In this document: piece by piece, positions 5,729 through 13,709 of the stretch
Position numbering within the stretch: the stretch's first letter is position 1
Layout: the number at the start of each line of letters is the position of its first letter
Origin: Bacteroidota bacterium
GTDB taxonomy: Bacteria > Bacteroidota > Bacteroidia > UKL13-3
Assembly (NCBI GenBank): GCA_947457395.1
Contig: CANGVA010000006.1
Coordinates: forward strand, 1 to 64,000
DNA length: 64,000 nucleotides
Direction of reading: 5' to 3'
Program-made: the position numbers and the translations under genes
The notes under the pieces: model-generated
Database searches by the model: none
The model's input: only the letters and a program-made list of their open reading frames with translations
Told to the model about the DNA's origin: nothing

Positions 5729-8700
5729 ATGATTTTAAAAGAATTGAAGCCAAGAAAGGCACTTAACAAAGCCTTTTTAAAAGTAAAACCGAACAGGACT
5801 GAAATTGAAGGTTTCAAGACTAATCTCATTACTTTACTCGACAGGACAAATGACACAGAAAGCGAAGAGTTTCATAAAAACTTAGTTTCAGACTTTCTTA
5901 AAGACACCTATTACAAACAAAACCATTTTATAAATACCAAAGGCCGCAACGACCTTGTTATTCATAACGGACAAAATGCAAACTCGACAGTTGGCGTAAT
6001 TCTCGAAGCGAAAAAGCCGACCAACAAAACGGAGATGATTTCTACCAAAAAACTGAATGCAAAAGCGTTTCAGGAATTGGTTTTGTATTACCTAAGAGAA
6101 AGAATTACACATAAAAATCTTGAAGTAAAACATTTGGTGGCGACCAACATCAATGAATGGTTCATTTTTGACGCTACCTTGTTCGACAGACTTTTTGCCC
6201 AAAACAAAAATCTTGTAAAGCAATTCAACGACTTTGAAGGGGGACGTTTGGCTGACACCAAAACGGATTTTTTCTACAAACAAATTGCCGAGCCGTTTAT
6301 TGACAGCATCACTTCTGAAATTGAATTTACCTACTTCAACATTCAGGACTTTCAAAAACCGTTACGCAATACCGACAAAGCAGACGACAATTCGCTGATT
6401 GCTTTATTCAAACTTTTATCGCCAGAGCATCTTTTAAAACTTCCGTTCACTAACGACAGCAACAGCCTTGACAAACGCTTTTACAGCGAGTTGTTGCATA
6501 TTATCGGCTTGACCGAAACCAAAGAAGGAAGTAAAAAACTGATTGAACGAAACAAAGCAGGTGAACGACACACAGGAACAATTCTTGAAGATGCAATCAT
6601 TCAGCTTGACAGCTTGGATAAACTAAGCAGACTTGAAAAACCAAACCTCCCGATAGCTATCGGGATCGGCAACACACAACAAGAACGACTTTTTAATGTT
6701 GCTCTTGAACTTTCAATTACTTGGATAAACAGGATTTTATTTCTCAAATTATTAGAAGCTCAGTTAATCACATATCACAAAGGCGACAAATCTTTTTCAT
6801 TTCTCAACCTTGACAAAATCAAGAACTATGACGACCTGAATAGTTTGTTTTTTCAGGTGTTGGCACGCAAGTATGACGAGCGAAACGAAGATGTAAGAAA
6901 GGCATTTGAAAAAACGCCTTATCTCAATTCTTCGCTTTTTGAGCCGACAGACATTGAGCAGGTTACTTTGTTTATCAGCAACCTGAAAGACGATAAAACC
7001 ATTCCGATTTTTTCGCAAACCGTGCTAAAAGACCAGCAAGGCAAAAAACGGACAGGCAATATTTCTACGCTTCAATATCTGTTTGAGTTTTTAGATGCTT
7101 ACGACTTTGGAGCAGAAGGCGGTTCAGCAATTCAGGAAGACAACAAAACACTGATTAACGCTTCGGTTCTTGGATTGATTTTCGAGAAAATAAATGGCTA
7201 CAAAGACGGTTCTTTTTTCACTCCCGGTTTCATCACCATGTATATGAGCCGTGAAACCATTCGCAAAGCCGTTGTGCAGAAATTCAACGAAACCAAAAAA
7301 TGGAACTGCACAACGCTTGAAGAACTTTACGACAAAATTGAAGACCGAAAAGAAGCCAATAACATAGTAAACAGCATCAAAATTTGCGATCCTGCCGTTG
7401 GTTCTGGACACTTTTTAGTTTCGGCACTCAATGAAATGATTGCTGTAAAAAACGACTTGAAAATTCTGCAAGACCGTGACGGAAAACGCTTGAAAGAATA
7501 TCAGGTGGAAGTGGTAAATGATGAATTGATTGTAACAGACGAAGAAGGAGAACTTTTTGAATACAACCCAAGCAACAAAGAAAGTCAGCGAATACAAGAA
7601 ACGCTTTTTCACGAAAAGCAAACCATTATTGAAAACTGCCTTTTTGGTGTGGACATCAATTCCAATTCCGTAAAAATTTGCCGTTTGCGTTTGTGGATTG
7701 AGCTTTTGAAAAATGCTTATTACATTAAAAGCTCCTCCCCTAACATAGGGGAGGTGTCCGAAGGACGGAGGGGTCAAGAACAACTAAACAATTTACCTCA
7801 CCTCAAAACCTTCCGCAAGGAACTCCGCAACAACCTTACACCGGCTGAAGCCAAACTCTGGACTATGCTTCAAGGCAAACAGATGGATGGAAGAAAGTTC
7901 AGGCGTCAACATAGCTTTGCCAATTACATACTTGACTTTTATTGTCCCGAAGAACGCCTGGCGATTGAATTAGATGGGCAAGGTCATTTTGAAGCCTCGC
8001 AGGCGGAGTATGACAGAGAAAGAGATTTGTTTTTGGAAACTTTCGGAATCAGAGTATTAAGATTTGAAAACAAATGGGTGTGGGATAATCCGGATGGGTT
8101 GCTGGATGAAGTGAAAAGTTATTTTGGAAAACAACCACCCCGTCCTTCGGACACCCCTCCTTACAAAGGAGTTGAAAATAACCACCCCGGCTCTATGAGC
8201 CACCCCTCCTTTCAAGGAGGGGAGCTTAGAGAGTTGCAAACCTTGCCAAATATTGACATCAACATCAAATGCGGAAACTCTTTAGTGAGCCGTTTTGCCA
8301 TTGATGCCGACCTGAAACAAGCCTTGAAAAAAAGTAAGTGGACAATTGACAGCTACCGAATAGCCGTTGATACTTACCGCAATGCTGAAAGCAAGGAACA
8401 GAAAAGAGAAATGGAACGGCTGATTGCCGATATTAAATCGGATTTTAGAAGTGAAATTTCATTGAACGACCCAAAAGTTCTTAAATTAAGAAAACTATCT
8501 GGTGAGTTATTTACAATGACCAATCAAGGGCAATTGTTTGAAATGAGCAAAAAGGAAAAAGCCGATTGGAACAAGAAAGTGCAACAACTGACCGAAGAAA
8601 CCAAAAAATTGGAAACCGAAATTGAAGAAATAAAGGCCAACAAGATTTTTGAAAACGCTTTTGAATGGCGTTTTGAATTTCCCGAAGTGCTAAATGATGA

Positions 8701-9865
8701 TGGCGATTTTGTGGGCTTTGATGTGGTGATTGGAAATCCGCCTTATCTCAGAGTAAGAGACGAATCAGAGCAAGTTAGAAAATATTATTTTGACAATTAT
8801 TCAGTTTCGGAAAACCAATTAGACTTATATCATTTATTTATTGAAAGGTCTTTTGCAATTGCAAACAAAGAAAGCGTTCATTCACTAATTGTTCCCAATG
8901 CCTTTTTAGCAAATCAAAACAACATCAGATTAAGGAAATTCATTCTTGATAATCTTTCAATTGATAGAATTATTGAAGTTAAGGATGATGTTTTTGAAGA
9001 AGCATCAGTAGAAGTATTGATTTTCATATTTAACAAACCTCGTGTTTCATCATTAAGTCAATATTTCATTGCTGAAAAAGGTAGTTTTTACTACAGGAAC
9101 AGTTTTGATACTAACACATTCCAAAACACACCTAACATCAACTTTACAGTTACGGTTGATACGAAAAGGCAGGACATTATTTCGAAAATCCTTAGAAAGT
9201 CTGTAAAAGTATCTGATTTATTCAACACTATTTCGGGCATAAAAGAATATCAAGTTGGAAAAGGGAAACCGCCTCAAAATGATGCCCAGGTAAAAGGAAA
9301 AGTTTTTAATGCAAATAGTAAAATTGACGATACTTACCTTCCAGAGCTAAGGGGTAAAAATTTATCAAAGTATTCATTTACTTGGGAAAACGAATATATA
9401 AGTTACGGAACGTGGTTAGCCGAACCTAGAGTTCCTGATTTTTTTGAAGGCGATAAAATATTAATTCGCCAAATTCCAGCAAAAGAATCTCTGATTGCTT
9501 CATTTATAAAAGAAACTTTTGTAGTTGACCAAACAGCATATATCGCAAAACCAAAATCAGAAATAGACATTTTATTTTATCTCGGCATACTAAACTCAAA
9601 ACTTCTCTTTTGGTATTTTCAGAATATCAATAATGAGTTCGACCAGTTGTTTCCAAAAATTAAAGTGAAGGAATTTAACTCATTGCCTGTGCCAAGTATA
9701 GAATACGCAAGTGAAGAAATCTCAAGTATTGTATCAAACATTTTAGGGCTTAAAGCAAGAGATAAAAAATATGACATTTCACAACTCGAAAACCAAATAG
9801 ACCAATTAGTTTATCAGCTTTACGGCTTGACGGAAGAAGAAATAAAAATTATTGAAAACTCATAA
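5729..9865 (+). CDS. Type IIG restriction-modification enzyme with embedded DUF559 domain
   Basis: This 1378-residue protein combines DNA cleavage and adenine methylation in one chain (Eco57I-like). The N-terminal nuclease signature is D75...E93-A-K95 (RNDLVI, ILEAKKP), a PD-(D/E)XK pattern. SAM-binding motif I DPAVGSGHF lies near residues 554-562 and catalytic motif IV NPPY at 1003-1006. The C-terminal part (about 1010-1370) is the probable target-recognition domain. Residues about 668-832, between ICRLRLWIELLKNAYYIK and LPNIDINIKCGNSL, are foreign to the family: they form a DUF559 (Vsr-like) domain with LTPAEAKLW, LDFYCP and AIELDGQGH. An in-frame palindrome adds six residues near 308. It is the only gene of its cassette. 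Whether the enzyme still works with the insertion is unknown. Confidence 0.9.
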   Translation: MILKELKPRKALNKAFLKVKPNRTEIEGFKTNLITLLDRTNDTESEEFHKNLVSDFLKDTYYKQNHFINTKGRNDLVIHNGQNANSTVGVILEAKKPTNKTEMISTKKLNAKAFQELVLYYLRERITHKNLEVKHLVATNINEWFIFDATLFDRLFAQNKNLVKQFNDFEGGRLADTKTDFFYKQIAEPFIDSITSEIEFTYFNIQDFQKPLRNTDKADDNSLIALFKLLSPEHLLKLPFTNDSNSLDKRFYSELLHIIGLTETKEGSKKLIERNKAGERHTGTILEDAIIQLDSLDKLSRLEKPNLPIAIGIGNTQQERLFNVALELSITWINRILFLKLLEAQLITYHKGDKSFSFLNLDKIKNYDDLNSLFFQVLARKYDERNEDVRKAFEKTPYLNSSLFEPTDIEQVTLFISNLKDDKTIPIFSQTVLKDQQGKKRTGNISTLQYLFEFLDAYDFGAEGGSAIQEDNKTLINASVLGLIFEKINGYKDGSFFTPGFITMYMSRETIRKAVVQKFNETKKWNCTTLEELYDKIEDRKEANNIVNSIKICDPAVGSGHFLVSALNEMIAVKNDLKILQDRDGKRLKEYQVEVVNDELIVTDEEGELFEYNPSNKESQRIQETLFHEKQTIIENCLFGVDINSNSVKICRLRLWIELLKNAYYIKSSSPNIGEVSEGRRGQEQLNNLPHLKTFRKELRNNLTPAEAKLWTMLQGKQMDGRKFRRQHSFANYILDFYCPEERLAIELDGQGHFEASQAEYDRERDLFLETFGIRVLRFENKWVWDNPDGLLDEVKSYFGKQPPRPSDTPPYKGVENNHPGSMSHPSFQGGELRELQTLPNIDINIKCGNSLVSRFAIDADLKQALKKSKWTIDSYRIAVDTYRNAESKEQKREMERLIADIKSDFRSEISLNDPKVLKLRKLSGELFTMTNQGQLFEMSKKEKADWNKKVQQLTEETKKLETEIEEIKANKIFENAFEWRFEFPEVLNDDGDFVGFDVVIGNPPYLRVRDESEQVRKYYFDNYSVSENQLDLYHLFIERSFAIANKESVHSLIVPNAFLANQNNIRLRKFILDNLSIDRIIEVKDDVFEEASVEVLIFIFNKPRVSSLSQYFIAEKGSFYYRNSFDTNTFQNTPNINFTVTVDTKRQDIISKILRKSVKVSDLFNTISGIKEYQVGKGKPPQNDAQVKGKVFNANSKIDDTYLPELRGKNLSKYSFTWENEYISYGTWLAEPRVPDFFEGDKILIRQIPAKESLIASFIKETFVVDQTAYIAKPKSEIDILFYLGILNSKLLFWYFQNINNEFDQLFPKIKVKEFNSLPVPSIEYASEEISSIVSNILGLKARDKKYDISQLENQIDQLVYQLYGLTEEEIKIIENS
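6648..6665. repeat. CCCGAT palindrome, copy 6, inside a coding region
   Basis: TCCCGATAGCTATCGGGA is identical to copy 4 but lies within the restriction-modification gene. It reads through in frame as part of LPIAIGIG. Confidence 0.65.
7731..8222 (+). mobile_element. DUF559 insertion element inside the restriction-modification gene
   Basis: The insert is about 492 bp, a multiple of three, and stays in frame. The left end is a hairpin CCTCCCC...GGGGAGG (7734-7754) and the right end a hairpin CCCCTCCT...AGGAGGGG (8203-8222). Internally, GGTGTCCGAAGGACGG (7753-7768) is exactly inverted at 8140-8155. AGCT abuts both outer ends but in different frames, so a target duplication is not established. 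The encoded DUF559 domain has an LDFYCP aspartate and the AIELDGQGH glutamate, which fit a PD-(D/E)XK nuclease. The host protein sequence resumes with no loss of the conserved LPNIDINIKCGNSL. Confidence 0.7.
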
Positions 9866-10002
9866 ACCGATAATATGCTACCACTTCACAGCCACACACA
9901 TTGCCAAGTCGCACCAGCCGACACGCAAGCCAAAACTTGGCAAAGAGTGTGTCTGTCCAACCGCAACAAAGACAGCGAAACCCAAGACAGACAAGAAGGG
10001 CA
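9866..10002. other. Spacer with inverted repeats after the restriction-modification gene
   Basis: GCCAAGT and ACTTGGC with ACACAC and GTGTGT arms (about 9905-9971) form a long hairpin. It could be the worn attC of the restriction-modification cassette, but no AAC box complementary to GTTATGACCG is present. The short open frames here match nothing I know. Confidence 0.3.
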
Positions 10003-10037
10003 GCAGCTAACAGCGTTTTGGCAAAAGTGGCGGTTCA
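10003..10037 (+). other. Half attC-like site J4 (left arm only)
   Basis: GCAGCTAAC (10003-10011) is followed by AGCGTTTTGGCAAAAGTGGCGGTTC. Bases 10018-10034 repeat the left arm of J3 (GGCAAAAGTGGCGGTTC). No right arm appears before the next gene starts at 10065. A GTTATCATG box at 10513-10521, after that gene, could be its displaced right end. Confidence 0.35.
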
Positions 10038-10064
10038 GTGCTTATATAATTCAACAATAAAAAC

Positions 10065-10478
10065 ATGTCACAAGAGAAAATAAAAATTACCGTATCAATT
10101 GCGGCCGCTAAGCAAAAAGTTTGGGACTATTACACACAGCCCATACACATTACCAAATGGAATTTTGCCCACCCAAGCTGGCATTGCCCGGCAGCAACAA
10201 ACGATATGAAAGTTGGTGGACGCTATGTGGCAAGAATGGAAGCCAAAGACGGAAGTTCCGGGTTTGACTTTGATGCTGTTTATACAGACATGCACCAAGG
10301 TGAATGTTTTACTTACGAATTTGGCGGACGAATGGCAACTGTTGCGCTTACCGAAACAAACGGTAAAACAGAAGTAACAATCACTTTCGACCCGGAAACA
10401 GAAAATTCAATTGAATTACAAAGGAGCGGTTGGCAAGCAATTTTAAACAACTTTAAAAACTACACAGAAACAAACTAA
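10065..10478 (+). CDS. SRPBCC-fold protein (AHSA1/YndB-like)
   Basis: This complete 137-residue START/Bet v1-like protein has the usual opening ITVSIAAAKQKVWDYYTQPIHITKWNFA, then DMKVGGRYVARMEAKDGS and a C-terminal helix with SGWQAILNNFKNY. AHSA1-like proteins bind hydrophobic ligands or Hsp90-type chaperones; the exact ligand cannot be read here. It has no signal peptide, so it is cytosolic. It follows the left half of an attC-like site by about 30 bases and is the last gene of the accessory region. Confidence 0.85.
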   Translation: MSQEKIKITVSIAAAKQKVWDYYTQPIHITKWNFAHPSWHCPAATNDMKVGGRYVARMEAKDGSSGFDFDAVYTDMHQGECFTYEFGGRMATVALTETNGKTEVTITFDPETENSIELQRSGWQAILNNFKNYTETN

Positions 10479-10682
10479 GGTGCATCTCCTGTTCTCGCGC
10501 ATCCCACAAACGGTTATCATGCCTAAGAAATGGTGTTGAGATTCATTCATCGCATGAGCAACTTCAGCCGGCAACTCATTTTAACCCACTCTCAGCGTTT
10601 TTAATATTAGCAGCAAGCTGTATTGTTTAACAAAACATCCAACTCCCAAAACCCAATCCCCAACCCCCAACACCCAACATCA
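10479..10682. other. Transition between accessory and core DNA
   Basis: This stretch contains CGGTTATCATGCC (10511-10523), which resembles an attC right box, then plain sequence with no gene, leading into C-rich imperfect repeats from about 10636. Confidence 0.35.
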
Positions 10683-10801
10683 AACTTCGAACTTCGAACT
10701 TCCAACTTCGAACATCCAACTTCGAACATCGAACATCCAACTTCGAACTTCCAACTTCGAACATCCAACTTCGAACTTCGAACACCCAACTCCCAATCCC
10801 C
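10683..10801. repeat. Seventeen-unit 7-bp tandem repeat
   Basis: Consecutive heptamers follow AAC(T/A)TC(G/C), for example AACTTCG, AACTTCC and AACATCC. Fourteen units fit this rule and the last three drift to AACACCC, AACTCCC and AATCCCC. Both strands stay open because the period is 7, but no real gene is implied. It marks the edge between the cassette region and the core genes. Confidence 0.85.
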
Positions 10802-10815
10802 GCTATAGCTTTCTC

Positions 10816-11313
10816 CTACTCAACCGGTATATAAAGTTTCCTTATTTTTTTTAACGGTCCGCTGCAATAGCTTTCGTGGCAATTGGCGCATTTGCCAATC
10901 ATCAGGTTATAATACTTGGTTTGCTCTTTGGGGTGTGCAAACAAGGCTTTGTATGCCTCCTGAAACAAACGTGCATTTTCATAAAATTTAGGTTCAAGCA
11001 CTGTAGGATCGGTTGGCTCTGCCAAATAAAAACGTATAAACGGGTAGCGCAAACTATCCAGGGTTTCGCCTCTTAGCAGTTGAGCCCGCATGCTATCCGC
11101 ATTTTGTGCCATTTGGCGCATCATCAGCGCCATGGGTTTGGCGTTATTGGGGTCTTTAATGGCGGTTGTATTACAGGCTGCTGCGCTATCTGCCATGGCC
11201 GTACTATCGGCAGCATGTTCGTTTTGTTGGGTTGTTTGCTGTTGTGTGCAGGCGGCCCACAGCAATATGCCTGTGCCTAGCATCAACAAAATATAAACGG
11301 TTTTCTTTTTCAT
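10816..11313 (-). CDS. Lipoprotein with single c-type heme motif
   Basis: This 165-residue lipoprotein has a lipobox ending in AAC near residue 22 after MKKKTVYILLMLGTGILLWAA, so it should be anchored in the cell envelope. Near the C-terminus CANCHESYC provides a CxxCH heme-binding motif, followed by GPLKKIRKLYIPVE. The domain between is helical, with Met- and Gln-rich segments. It resembles small monoheme cytochromes used in periplasmic electron transfer, but the partner is unknown. The frame extends 21 codons upstream into a terminator, so ATG 11313 was chosen. Confidence 0.75.
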   Translation of the reverse strand: MKKKTVYILLMLGTGILLWAACTQQQTTQQNEHAADSTAMADSAAACNTTAIKDPNNAKPMALMMRQMAQNADSMRAQLLRGETLDSLRYPFIRFYLAEPTDPTVLEPKFYENARLFQEAYKALFAHPKEQTKYYNLMIGKCANCHESYCSGPLKKIRKLYIPVE

Positions 11314-11332
11314 GTATGAGCTCATGTAGCAT

Positions 11333-11360
11333 AAAAAACCCGGATACACTCCGGGCTTTT
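11333..11360 (-). terminator. Terminator after the DUF4920 gene
   Basis: On the minus strand CCCGGA and TCCGGG form a stem with a 5-nt loop followed by a T-run. It separates the DUF4920 gene from the heme lipoprotein, so the two are probably separate transcripts. Confidence 0.7.
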
Positions 11361-11380
11361 CATGATGTATAAACAATAAC

Positions 11381-11875
11381 TTATTTAATAATTACACCGC
11401 TTGCCTCAAACACCAGTTCTTTTTTTGGTTCTTTAATGGCATCAATTTCCTCTTTGGTTTTGCCTGCATCTTTTGCATACTCTTTTAAATCGGCAACAGA
11501 GGTTTCTTCTATTTTAGCAATGCCCTGCACAATGGCAGCTTTGCCGGCAGCATCTTTGGGTACAAAAAATGCATAATCTTTAAACGTTACACGCAGGCTG
11601 CTGCTATCTGCGCTTTTTAAATCCATCCAGCAACCTTTTTTCTGGCACACGGCATCAACCGTAGCAGTTAGTTTTATAGGTAATTCTGTTTTATCGCCCA
11701 TCAATGCAGCAAGTTCTGAAATGGCTATGGCACTGTCGGCCGTAATTTTATCGCCAAAATAAGCCTCAGTTGCGGTTTGTGTAGAATCAGCGGTGGTGGC
11801 AGATTGCCCTTGTTGTTTGTTTCCGCAGGCCCAGATTAAGGTAGAAGCAGAAAGGATAGCAAATAATTTTTTCAT
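11381..11875 (-). CDS. DUF4920 lipoprotein
   Basis: This 164-residue lipoprotein has the signal MKKLFAILSASTLIWACG with the lipid-attachment Cys at residue 17. The DUF4920 core includes KLTATVDAVCQKKGCWMDL with CxxxxC spacing and RVTFKDYAFFVPKDAAG, typical of envelope proteins thought to bind metals or small molecules. The sequence between is rich in Ser, Thr and Ala. It is transcribed separately from the heme lipoprotein downstream. The function is unknown. Confidence 0.85.
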   Translation of the reverse strand: MKKLFAILSASTLIWACGNKQQGQSATTADSTQTATEAYFGDKITADSAIAISELAALMGDKTELPIKLTATVDAVCQKKGCWMDLKSADSSSLRVTFKDYAFFVPKDAAGKAAIVQGIAKIEETSVADLKEYAKDAGKTKEEIDAIKEPKKELVFEASGVIIK

Positions 11876-11931
11876 GATGATCGTTTAATTAACGGCTCAA
11901 AAATAAATGTTTTCCGTTTTATGCCATCAAC

Positions 11932-11939
11932 TATTTTTG
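11932..11939 (+). promoter_or_regulatory. -7 element of the subtilase promoter
   Basis: TATTTTTG fits the Bacteroidota TANNTTTG consensus and ends 9 bases before ATG 11949. No convincing -33 TTG is seen. Confidence 0.45.
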
Positions 11940-11948
11940 TAAGCATAC

Positions 11949-13595
11949 ATGATGTTTAAAAAGCTGCTGTTATTATGTCTGTTTTATGTTACCGTTTTGC
12001 CGGTGCAGGGCCAGTGGCTGGTTTGGTTTGCAGATAAAGGTGCACAGCAGGTGCAGGAGGCTGCCCGGTACCTTTCGGCAAAATCCTTGCAGCGCAGGTG
12101 CAGGCAACATATTGCATTTGCAGCAAATGATTTGCCCGTTTATATGCCCTATATCCATTTGCTGGAGCAGCAACACATCAAGGTTAGGCAAACATCTAAA
12201 TGGCTTAACATGGCTTATGTAGAAGCAACGGAAGAACAGGTGGCGCTGCTGCGCAACTTGCCCTGTATAAAAAAAATTGCAAAAGCAGGAACAGCCATGA
12301 GCACGCCATGCACTTTTCAGCAGGCAGCGGCCACACCATTTGATACGCTAACCAACAGTGCAAACCAGCTGGAGATGCTGGGATTACATTGCCTGCATGC
12401 CAACCGTTTTACAGGCAAGGGCATGGTTATTACGTTTGTAGATGGTGGATTTACGGCTGTTGATGAAGCATTGCCCTACAAACATATTTATGAGCAGAAG
12501 CGGGTGTTAGCCACCCGAAATTTTGTAACCCCCGGAAGAGATATTTATAAAATGGGTGGCGAAGGTGAGCATGGTTGCCGGGTTTTTTCTATTGCAGCCG
12601 GCTTATTGCCCAACCGTTTTTATGGGGCAGCCTATGATGCCTCTTTTATATTGGCAGTAACAGAAGATGCATTTAAAGAAAGCTCACTGGAGGAATTGAA
12701 TTGGGCTGCAGCAGCGGAGTGGGCAGATAGCATTGGCACCGATATTATCAACTCATCGGTTGGTTATTTTACCGGATTTACTTCGGGCACCGGTTATACC
12801 TATGCCGATATGGATGGCAAAACCACCATTGTTACCCGTGCAGCGCAGGTGGCAGCATCAAAAGGAATTTTGGTGGTAAGCAGTGTGGGCAATGAGGGAA
12901 CCAAAGACTGGAAATATTTGATTGCACCTGCAGATGGCGACAGTGTGCTGGCAGCCGGTGGGGTAGATGCATTGGGAGTATATGCACCTTTTAGCAGCCA
13001 AGGCCCTTCGGCTGATGGCCGAATAAAGCCCGATTTATGTGCAAGAGCAGATCAAACCATACAGATTGGTGCAGATGGCAGGGTAATTTGGGGTTGGGGT
13101 ACTTCTTTTTCTGCGCCTTTGCTAAGTGGGTTGGCTGCCTGTTTGTGGCAGGCAGATACAAGCTTAACCAATATGCAGTTGTTTAAAATTTTAAAAGAGT
13201 CGGCCACCAGGTATGCAAACCCCGATACGTTTTACGGTTATGGCATACCCTCTGCTACTGCTGCCTATAAAGCCATCACAGGAAAAAATTTGCTGCAAAC
13301 CACGGTAAAACCCGGTGATATAAAGGTAATGCCCAACCCGGTAAGGGGAGGCAAACTAACCCTTGGCATTGATGAAGGGGTAGCGGTATTGCCCAACCTG
13401 CAGTTGCTGTTGTATGATAGCCGCGGCAGAAAAGTAGCCGAAGAGCAGGTTGTATTGCAACCGCGGTTGTGGTTATATGAAATAAACCTGCAACCACTTT
13501 TTCATATGCAGGGTATTTATTATTTGCATATACAAAATCCGGCTGATGGGAGCCTGCTGCACAAACAAAAAATATTGATTTCAGAAAGCTTTTAA
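11949..13595 (+). CDS. Subtilisin-like S8 peptidase with T9SS C-terminal domain
   Basis: This 548-residue secreted protease has a signal peptide ending in VQG near residue 21. The catalytic triad is visible: Asp in TFVDGGF (about residue 165), His in GEHGC (about 201), and Ser in GTSFSAP (about 387), with the oxyanion Asn in VGNEG. The last 80 residues begin with the MPNPVRGG signature and end in a GIYYLHIQ strand, matching the type A sorting domain that sends proteins through type IX secretion. It should be exported to the cell surface or outside. An ATGATG pair allows a start one codon later. Confidence 0.9.
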   Translation: MMFKKLLLLCLFYVTVLPVQGQWLVWFADKGAQQVQEAARYLSAKSLQRRCRQHIAFAANDLPVYMPYIHLLEQQHIKVRQTSKWLNMAYVEATEEQVALLRNLPCIKKIAKAGTAMSTPCTFQQAAATPFDTLTNSANQLEMLGLHCLHANRFTGKGMVITFVDGGFTAVDEALPYKHIYEQKRVLATRNFVTPGRDIYKMGGEGEHGCRVFSIAAGLLPNRFYGAAYDASFILAVTEDAFKESSLEELNWAAAAEWADSIGTDIINSSVGYFTGFTSGTGYTYADMDGKTTIVTRAAQVAASKGILVVSSVGNEGTKDWKYLIAPADGDSVLAAGGVDALGVYAPFSSQGPSADGRIKPDLCARADQTIQIGADGRVIWGWGTSFSAPLLSGLAACLWQADTSLTNMQLFKILKESATRYANPDTFYGYGIPSATAAYKAITGKNLLQTTVKPGDIKVMPNPVRGGKLTLGIDEGVAVLPNLQLLLYDSRGRKVAEEQVVLQPRLWLYEINLQPLFHMQGIYYLHIQNPADGSLLHKQKILISESF

Positions 13596-13615
13596 GGCTA
13601 AGAAATAAAAAACAC

Positions 13616-13623
13616 TATATTTG
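13616..13623 (+). promoter_or_regulatory. -7 promoter element of tRNA-Cys
   Basis: TATATTTG fits TANNTTTG and ends 9 bases before the tRNA. A -33 TTG is not obvious. Confidence 0.5.
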
Positions 13624-13632
13624 CATCCCATT

Positions 13633-13703
13633 GGTCTCGTGGCCGAGAGGCTAGGCAAGGCTCTGCAAAAGCTTCTACAGCAGTTCGAATCTGCTCGAGA
13701 CCT
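13633..13703 (+). tRNA. tRNA-Cys (GCA)
   Basis: A complete cloverleaf is present. The acceptor pairs GGTCTCG with CGAGACC, and the D-arm pairs GCC with GGC. The anticodon arm AGGCT-CTGCAAA-AGCTT has anticodon GCA. The T-arm is AGCAG-TTCGAAT-CTGCT. The discriminator is T, and only CA of CCA follows, so CCA is probably completed after transcription. A -7 box lies just upstream and a terminator just downstream. Confidence 0.95.
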
Positions 13704-13709
13704 CAGGTA

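Noticed and set aside
7730-8226. AGCT target-site duplication flanking the DUF559 insert
   Set aside because: AGCT is present at both edges but in different codon phases, so removing one copy would break the host frame; it may be part of the terminal repeats.
9875-10083. Two short open frames on the plus strand after the restriction-modification gene
   Set aside because: They run through the half attC-like site and hairpin arms; composition is unlike a protein and they overlap in two frames.
10607-10808. Open frames on both strands in the heptamer repeat
   Set aside because: A 7-bp period keeps all frames open; the peptides are monotonous repeats.
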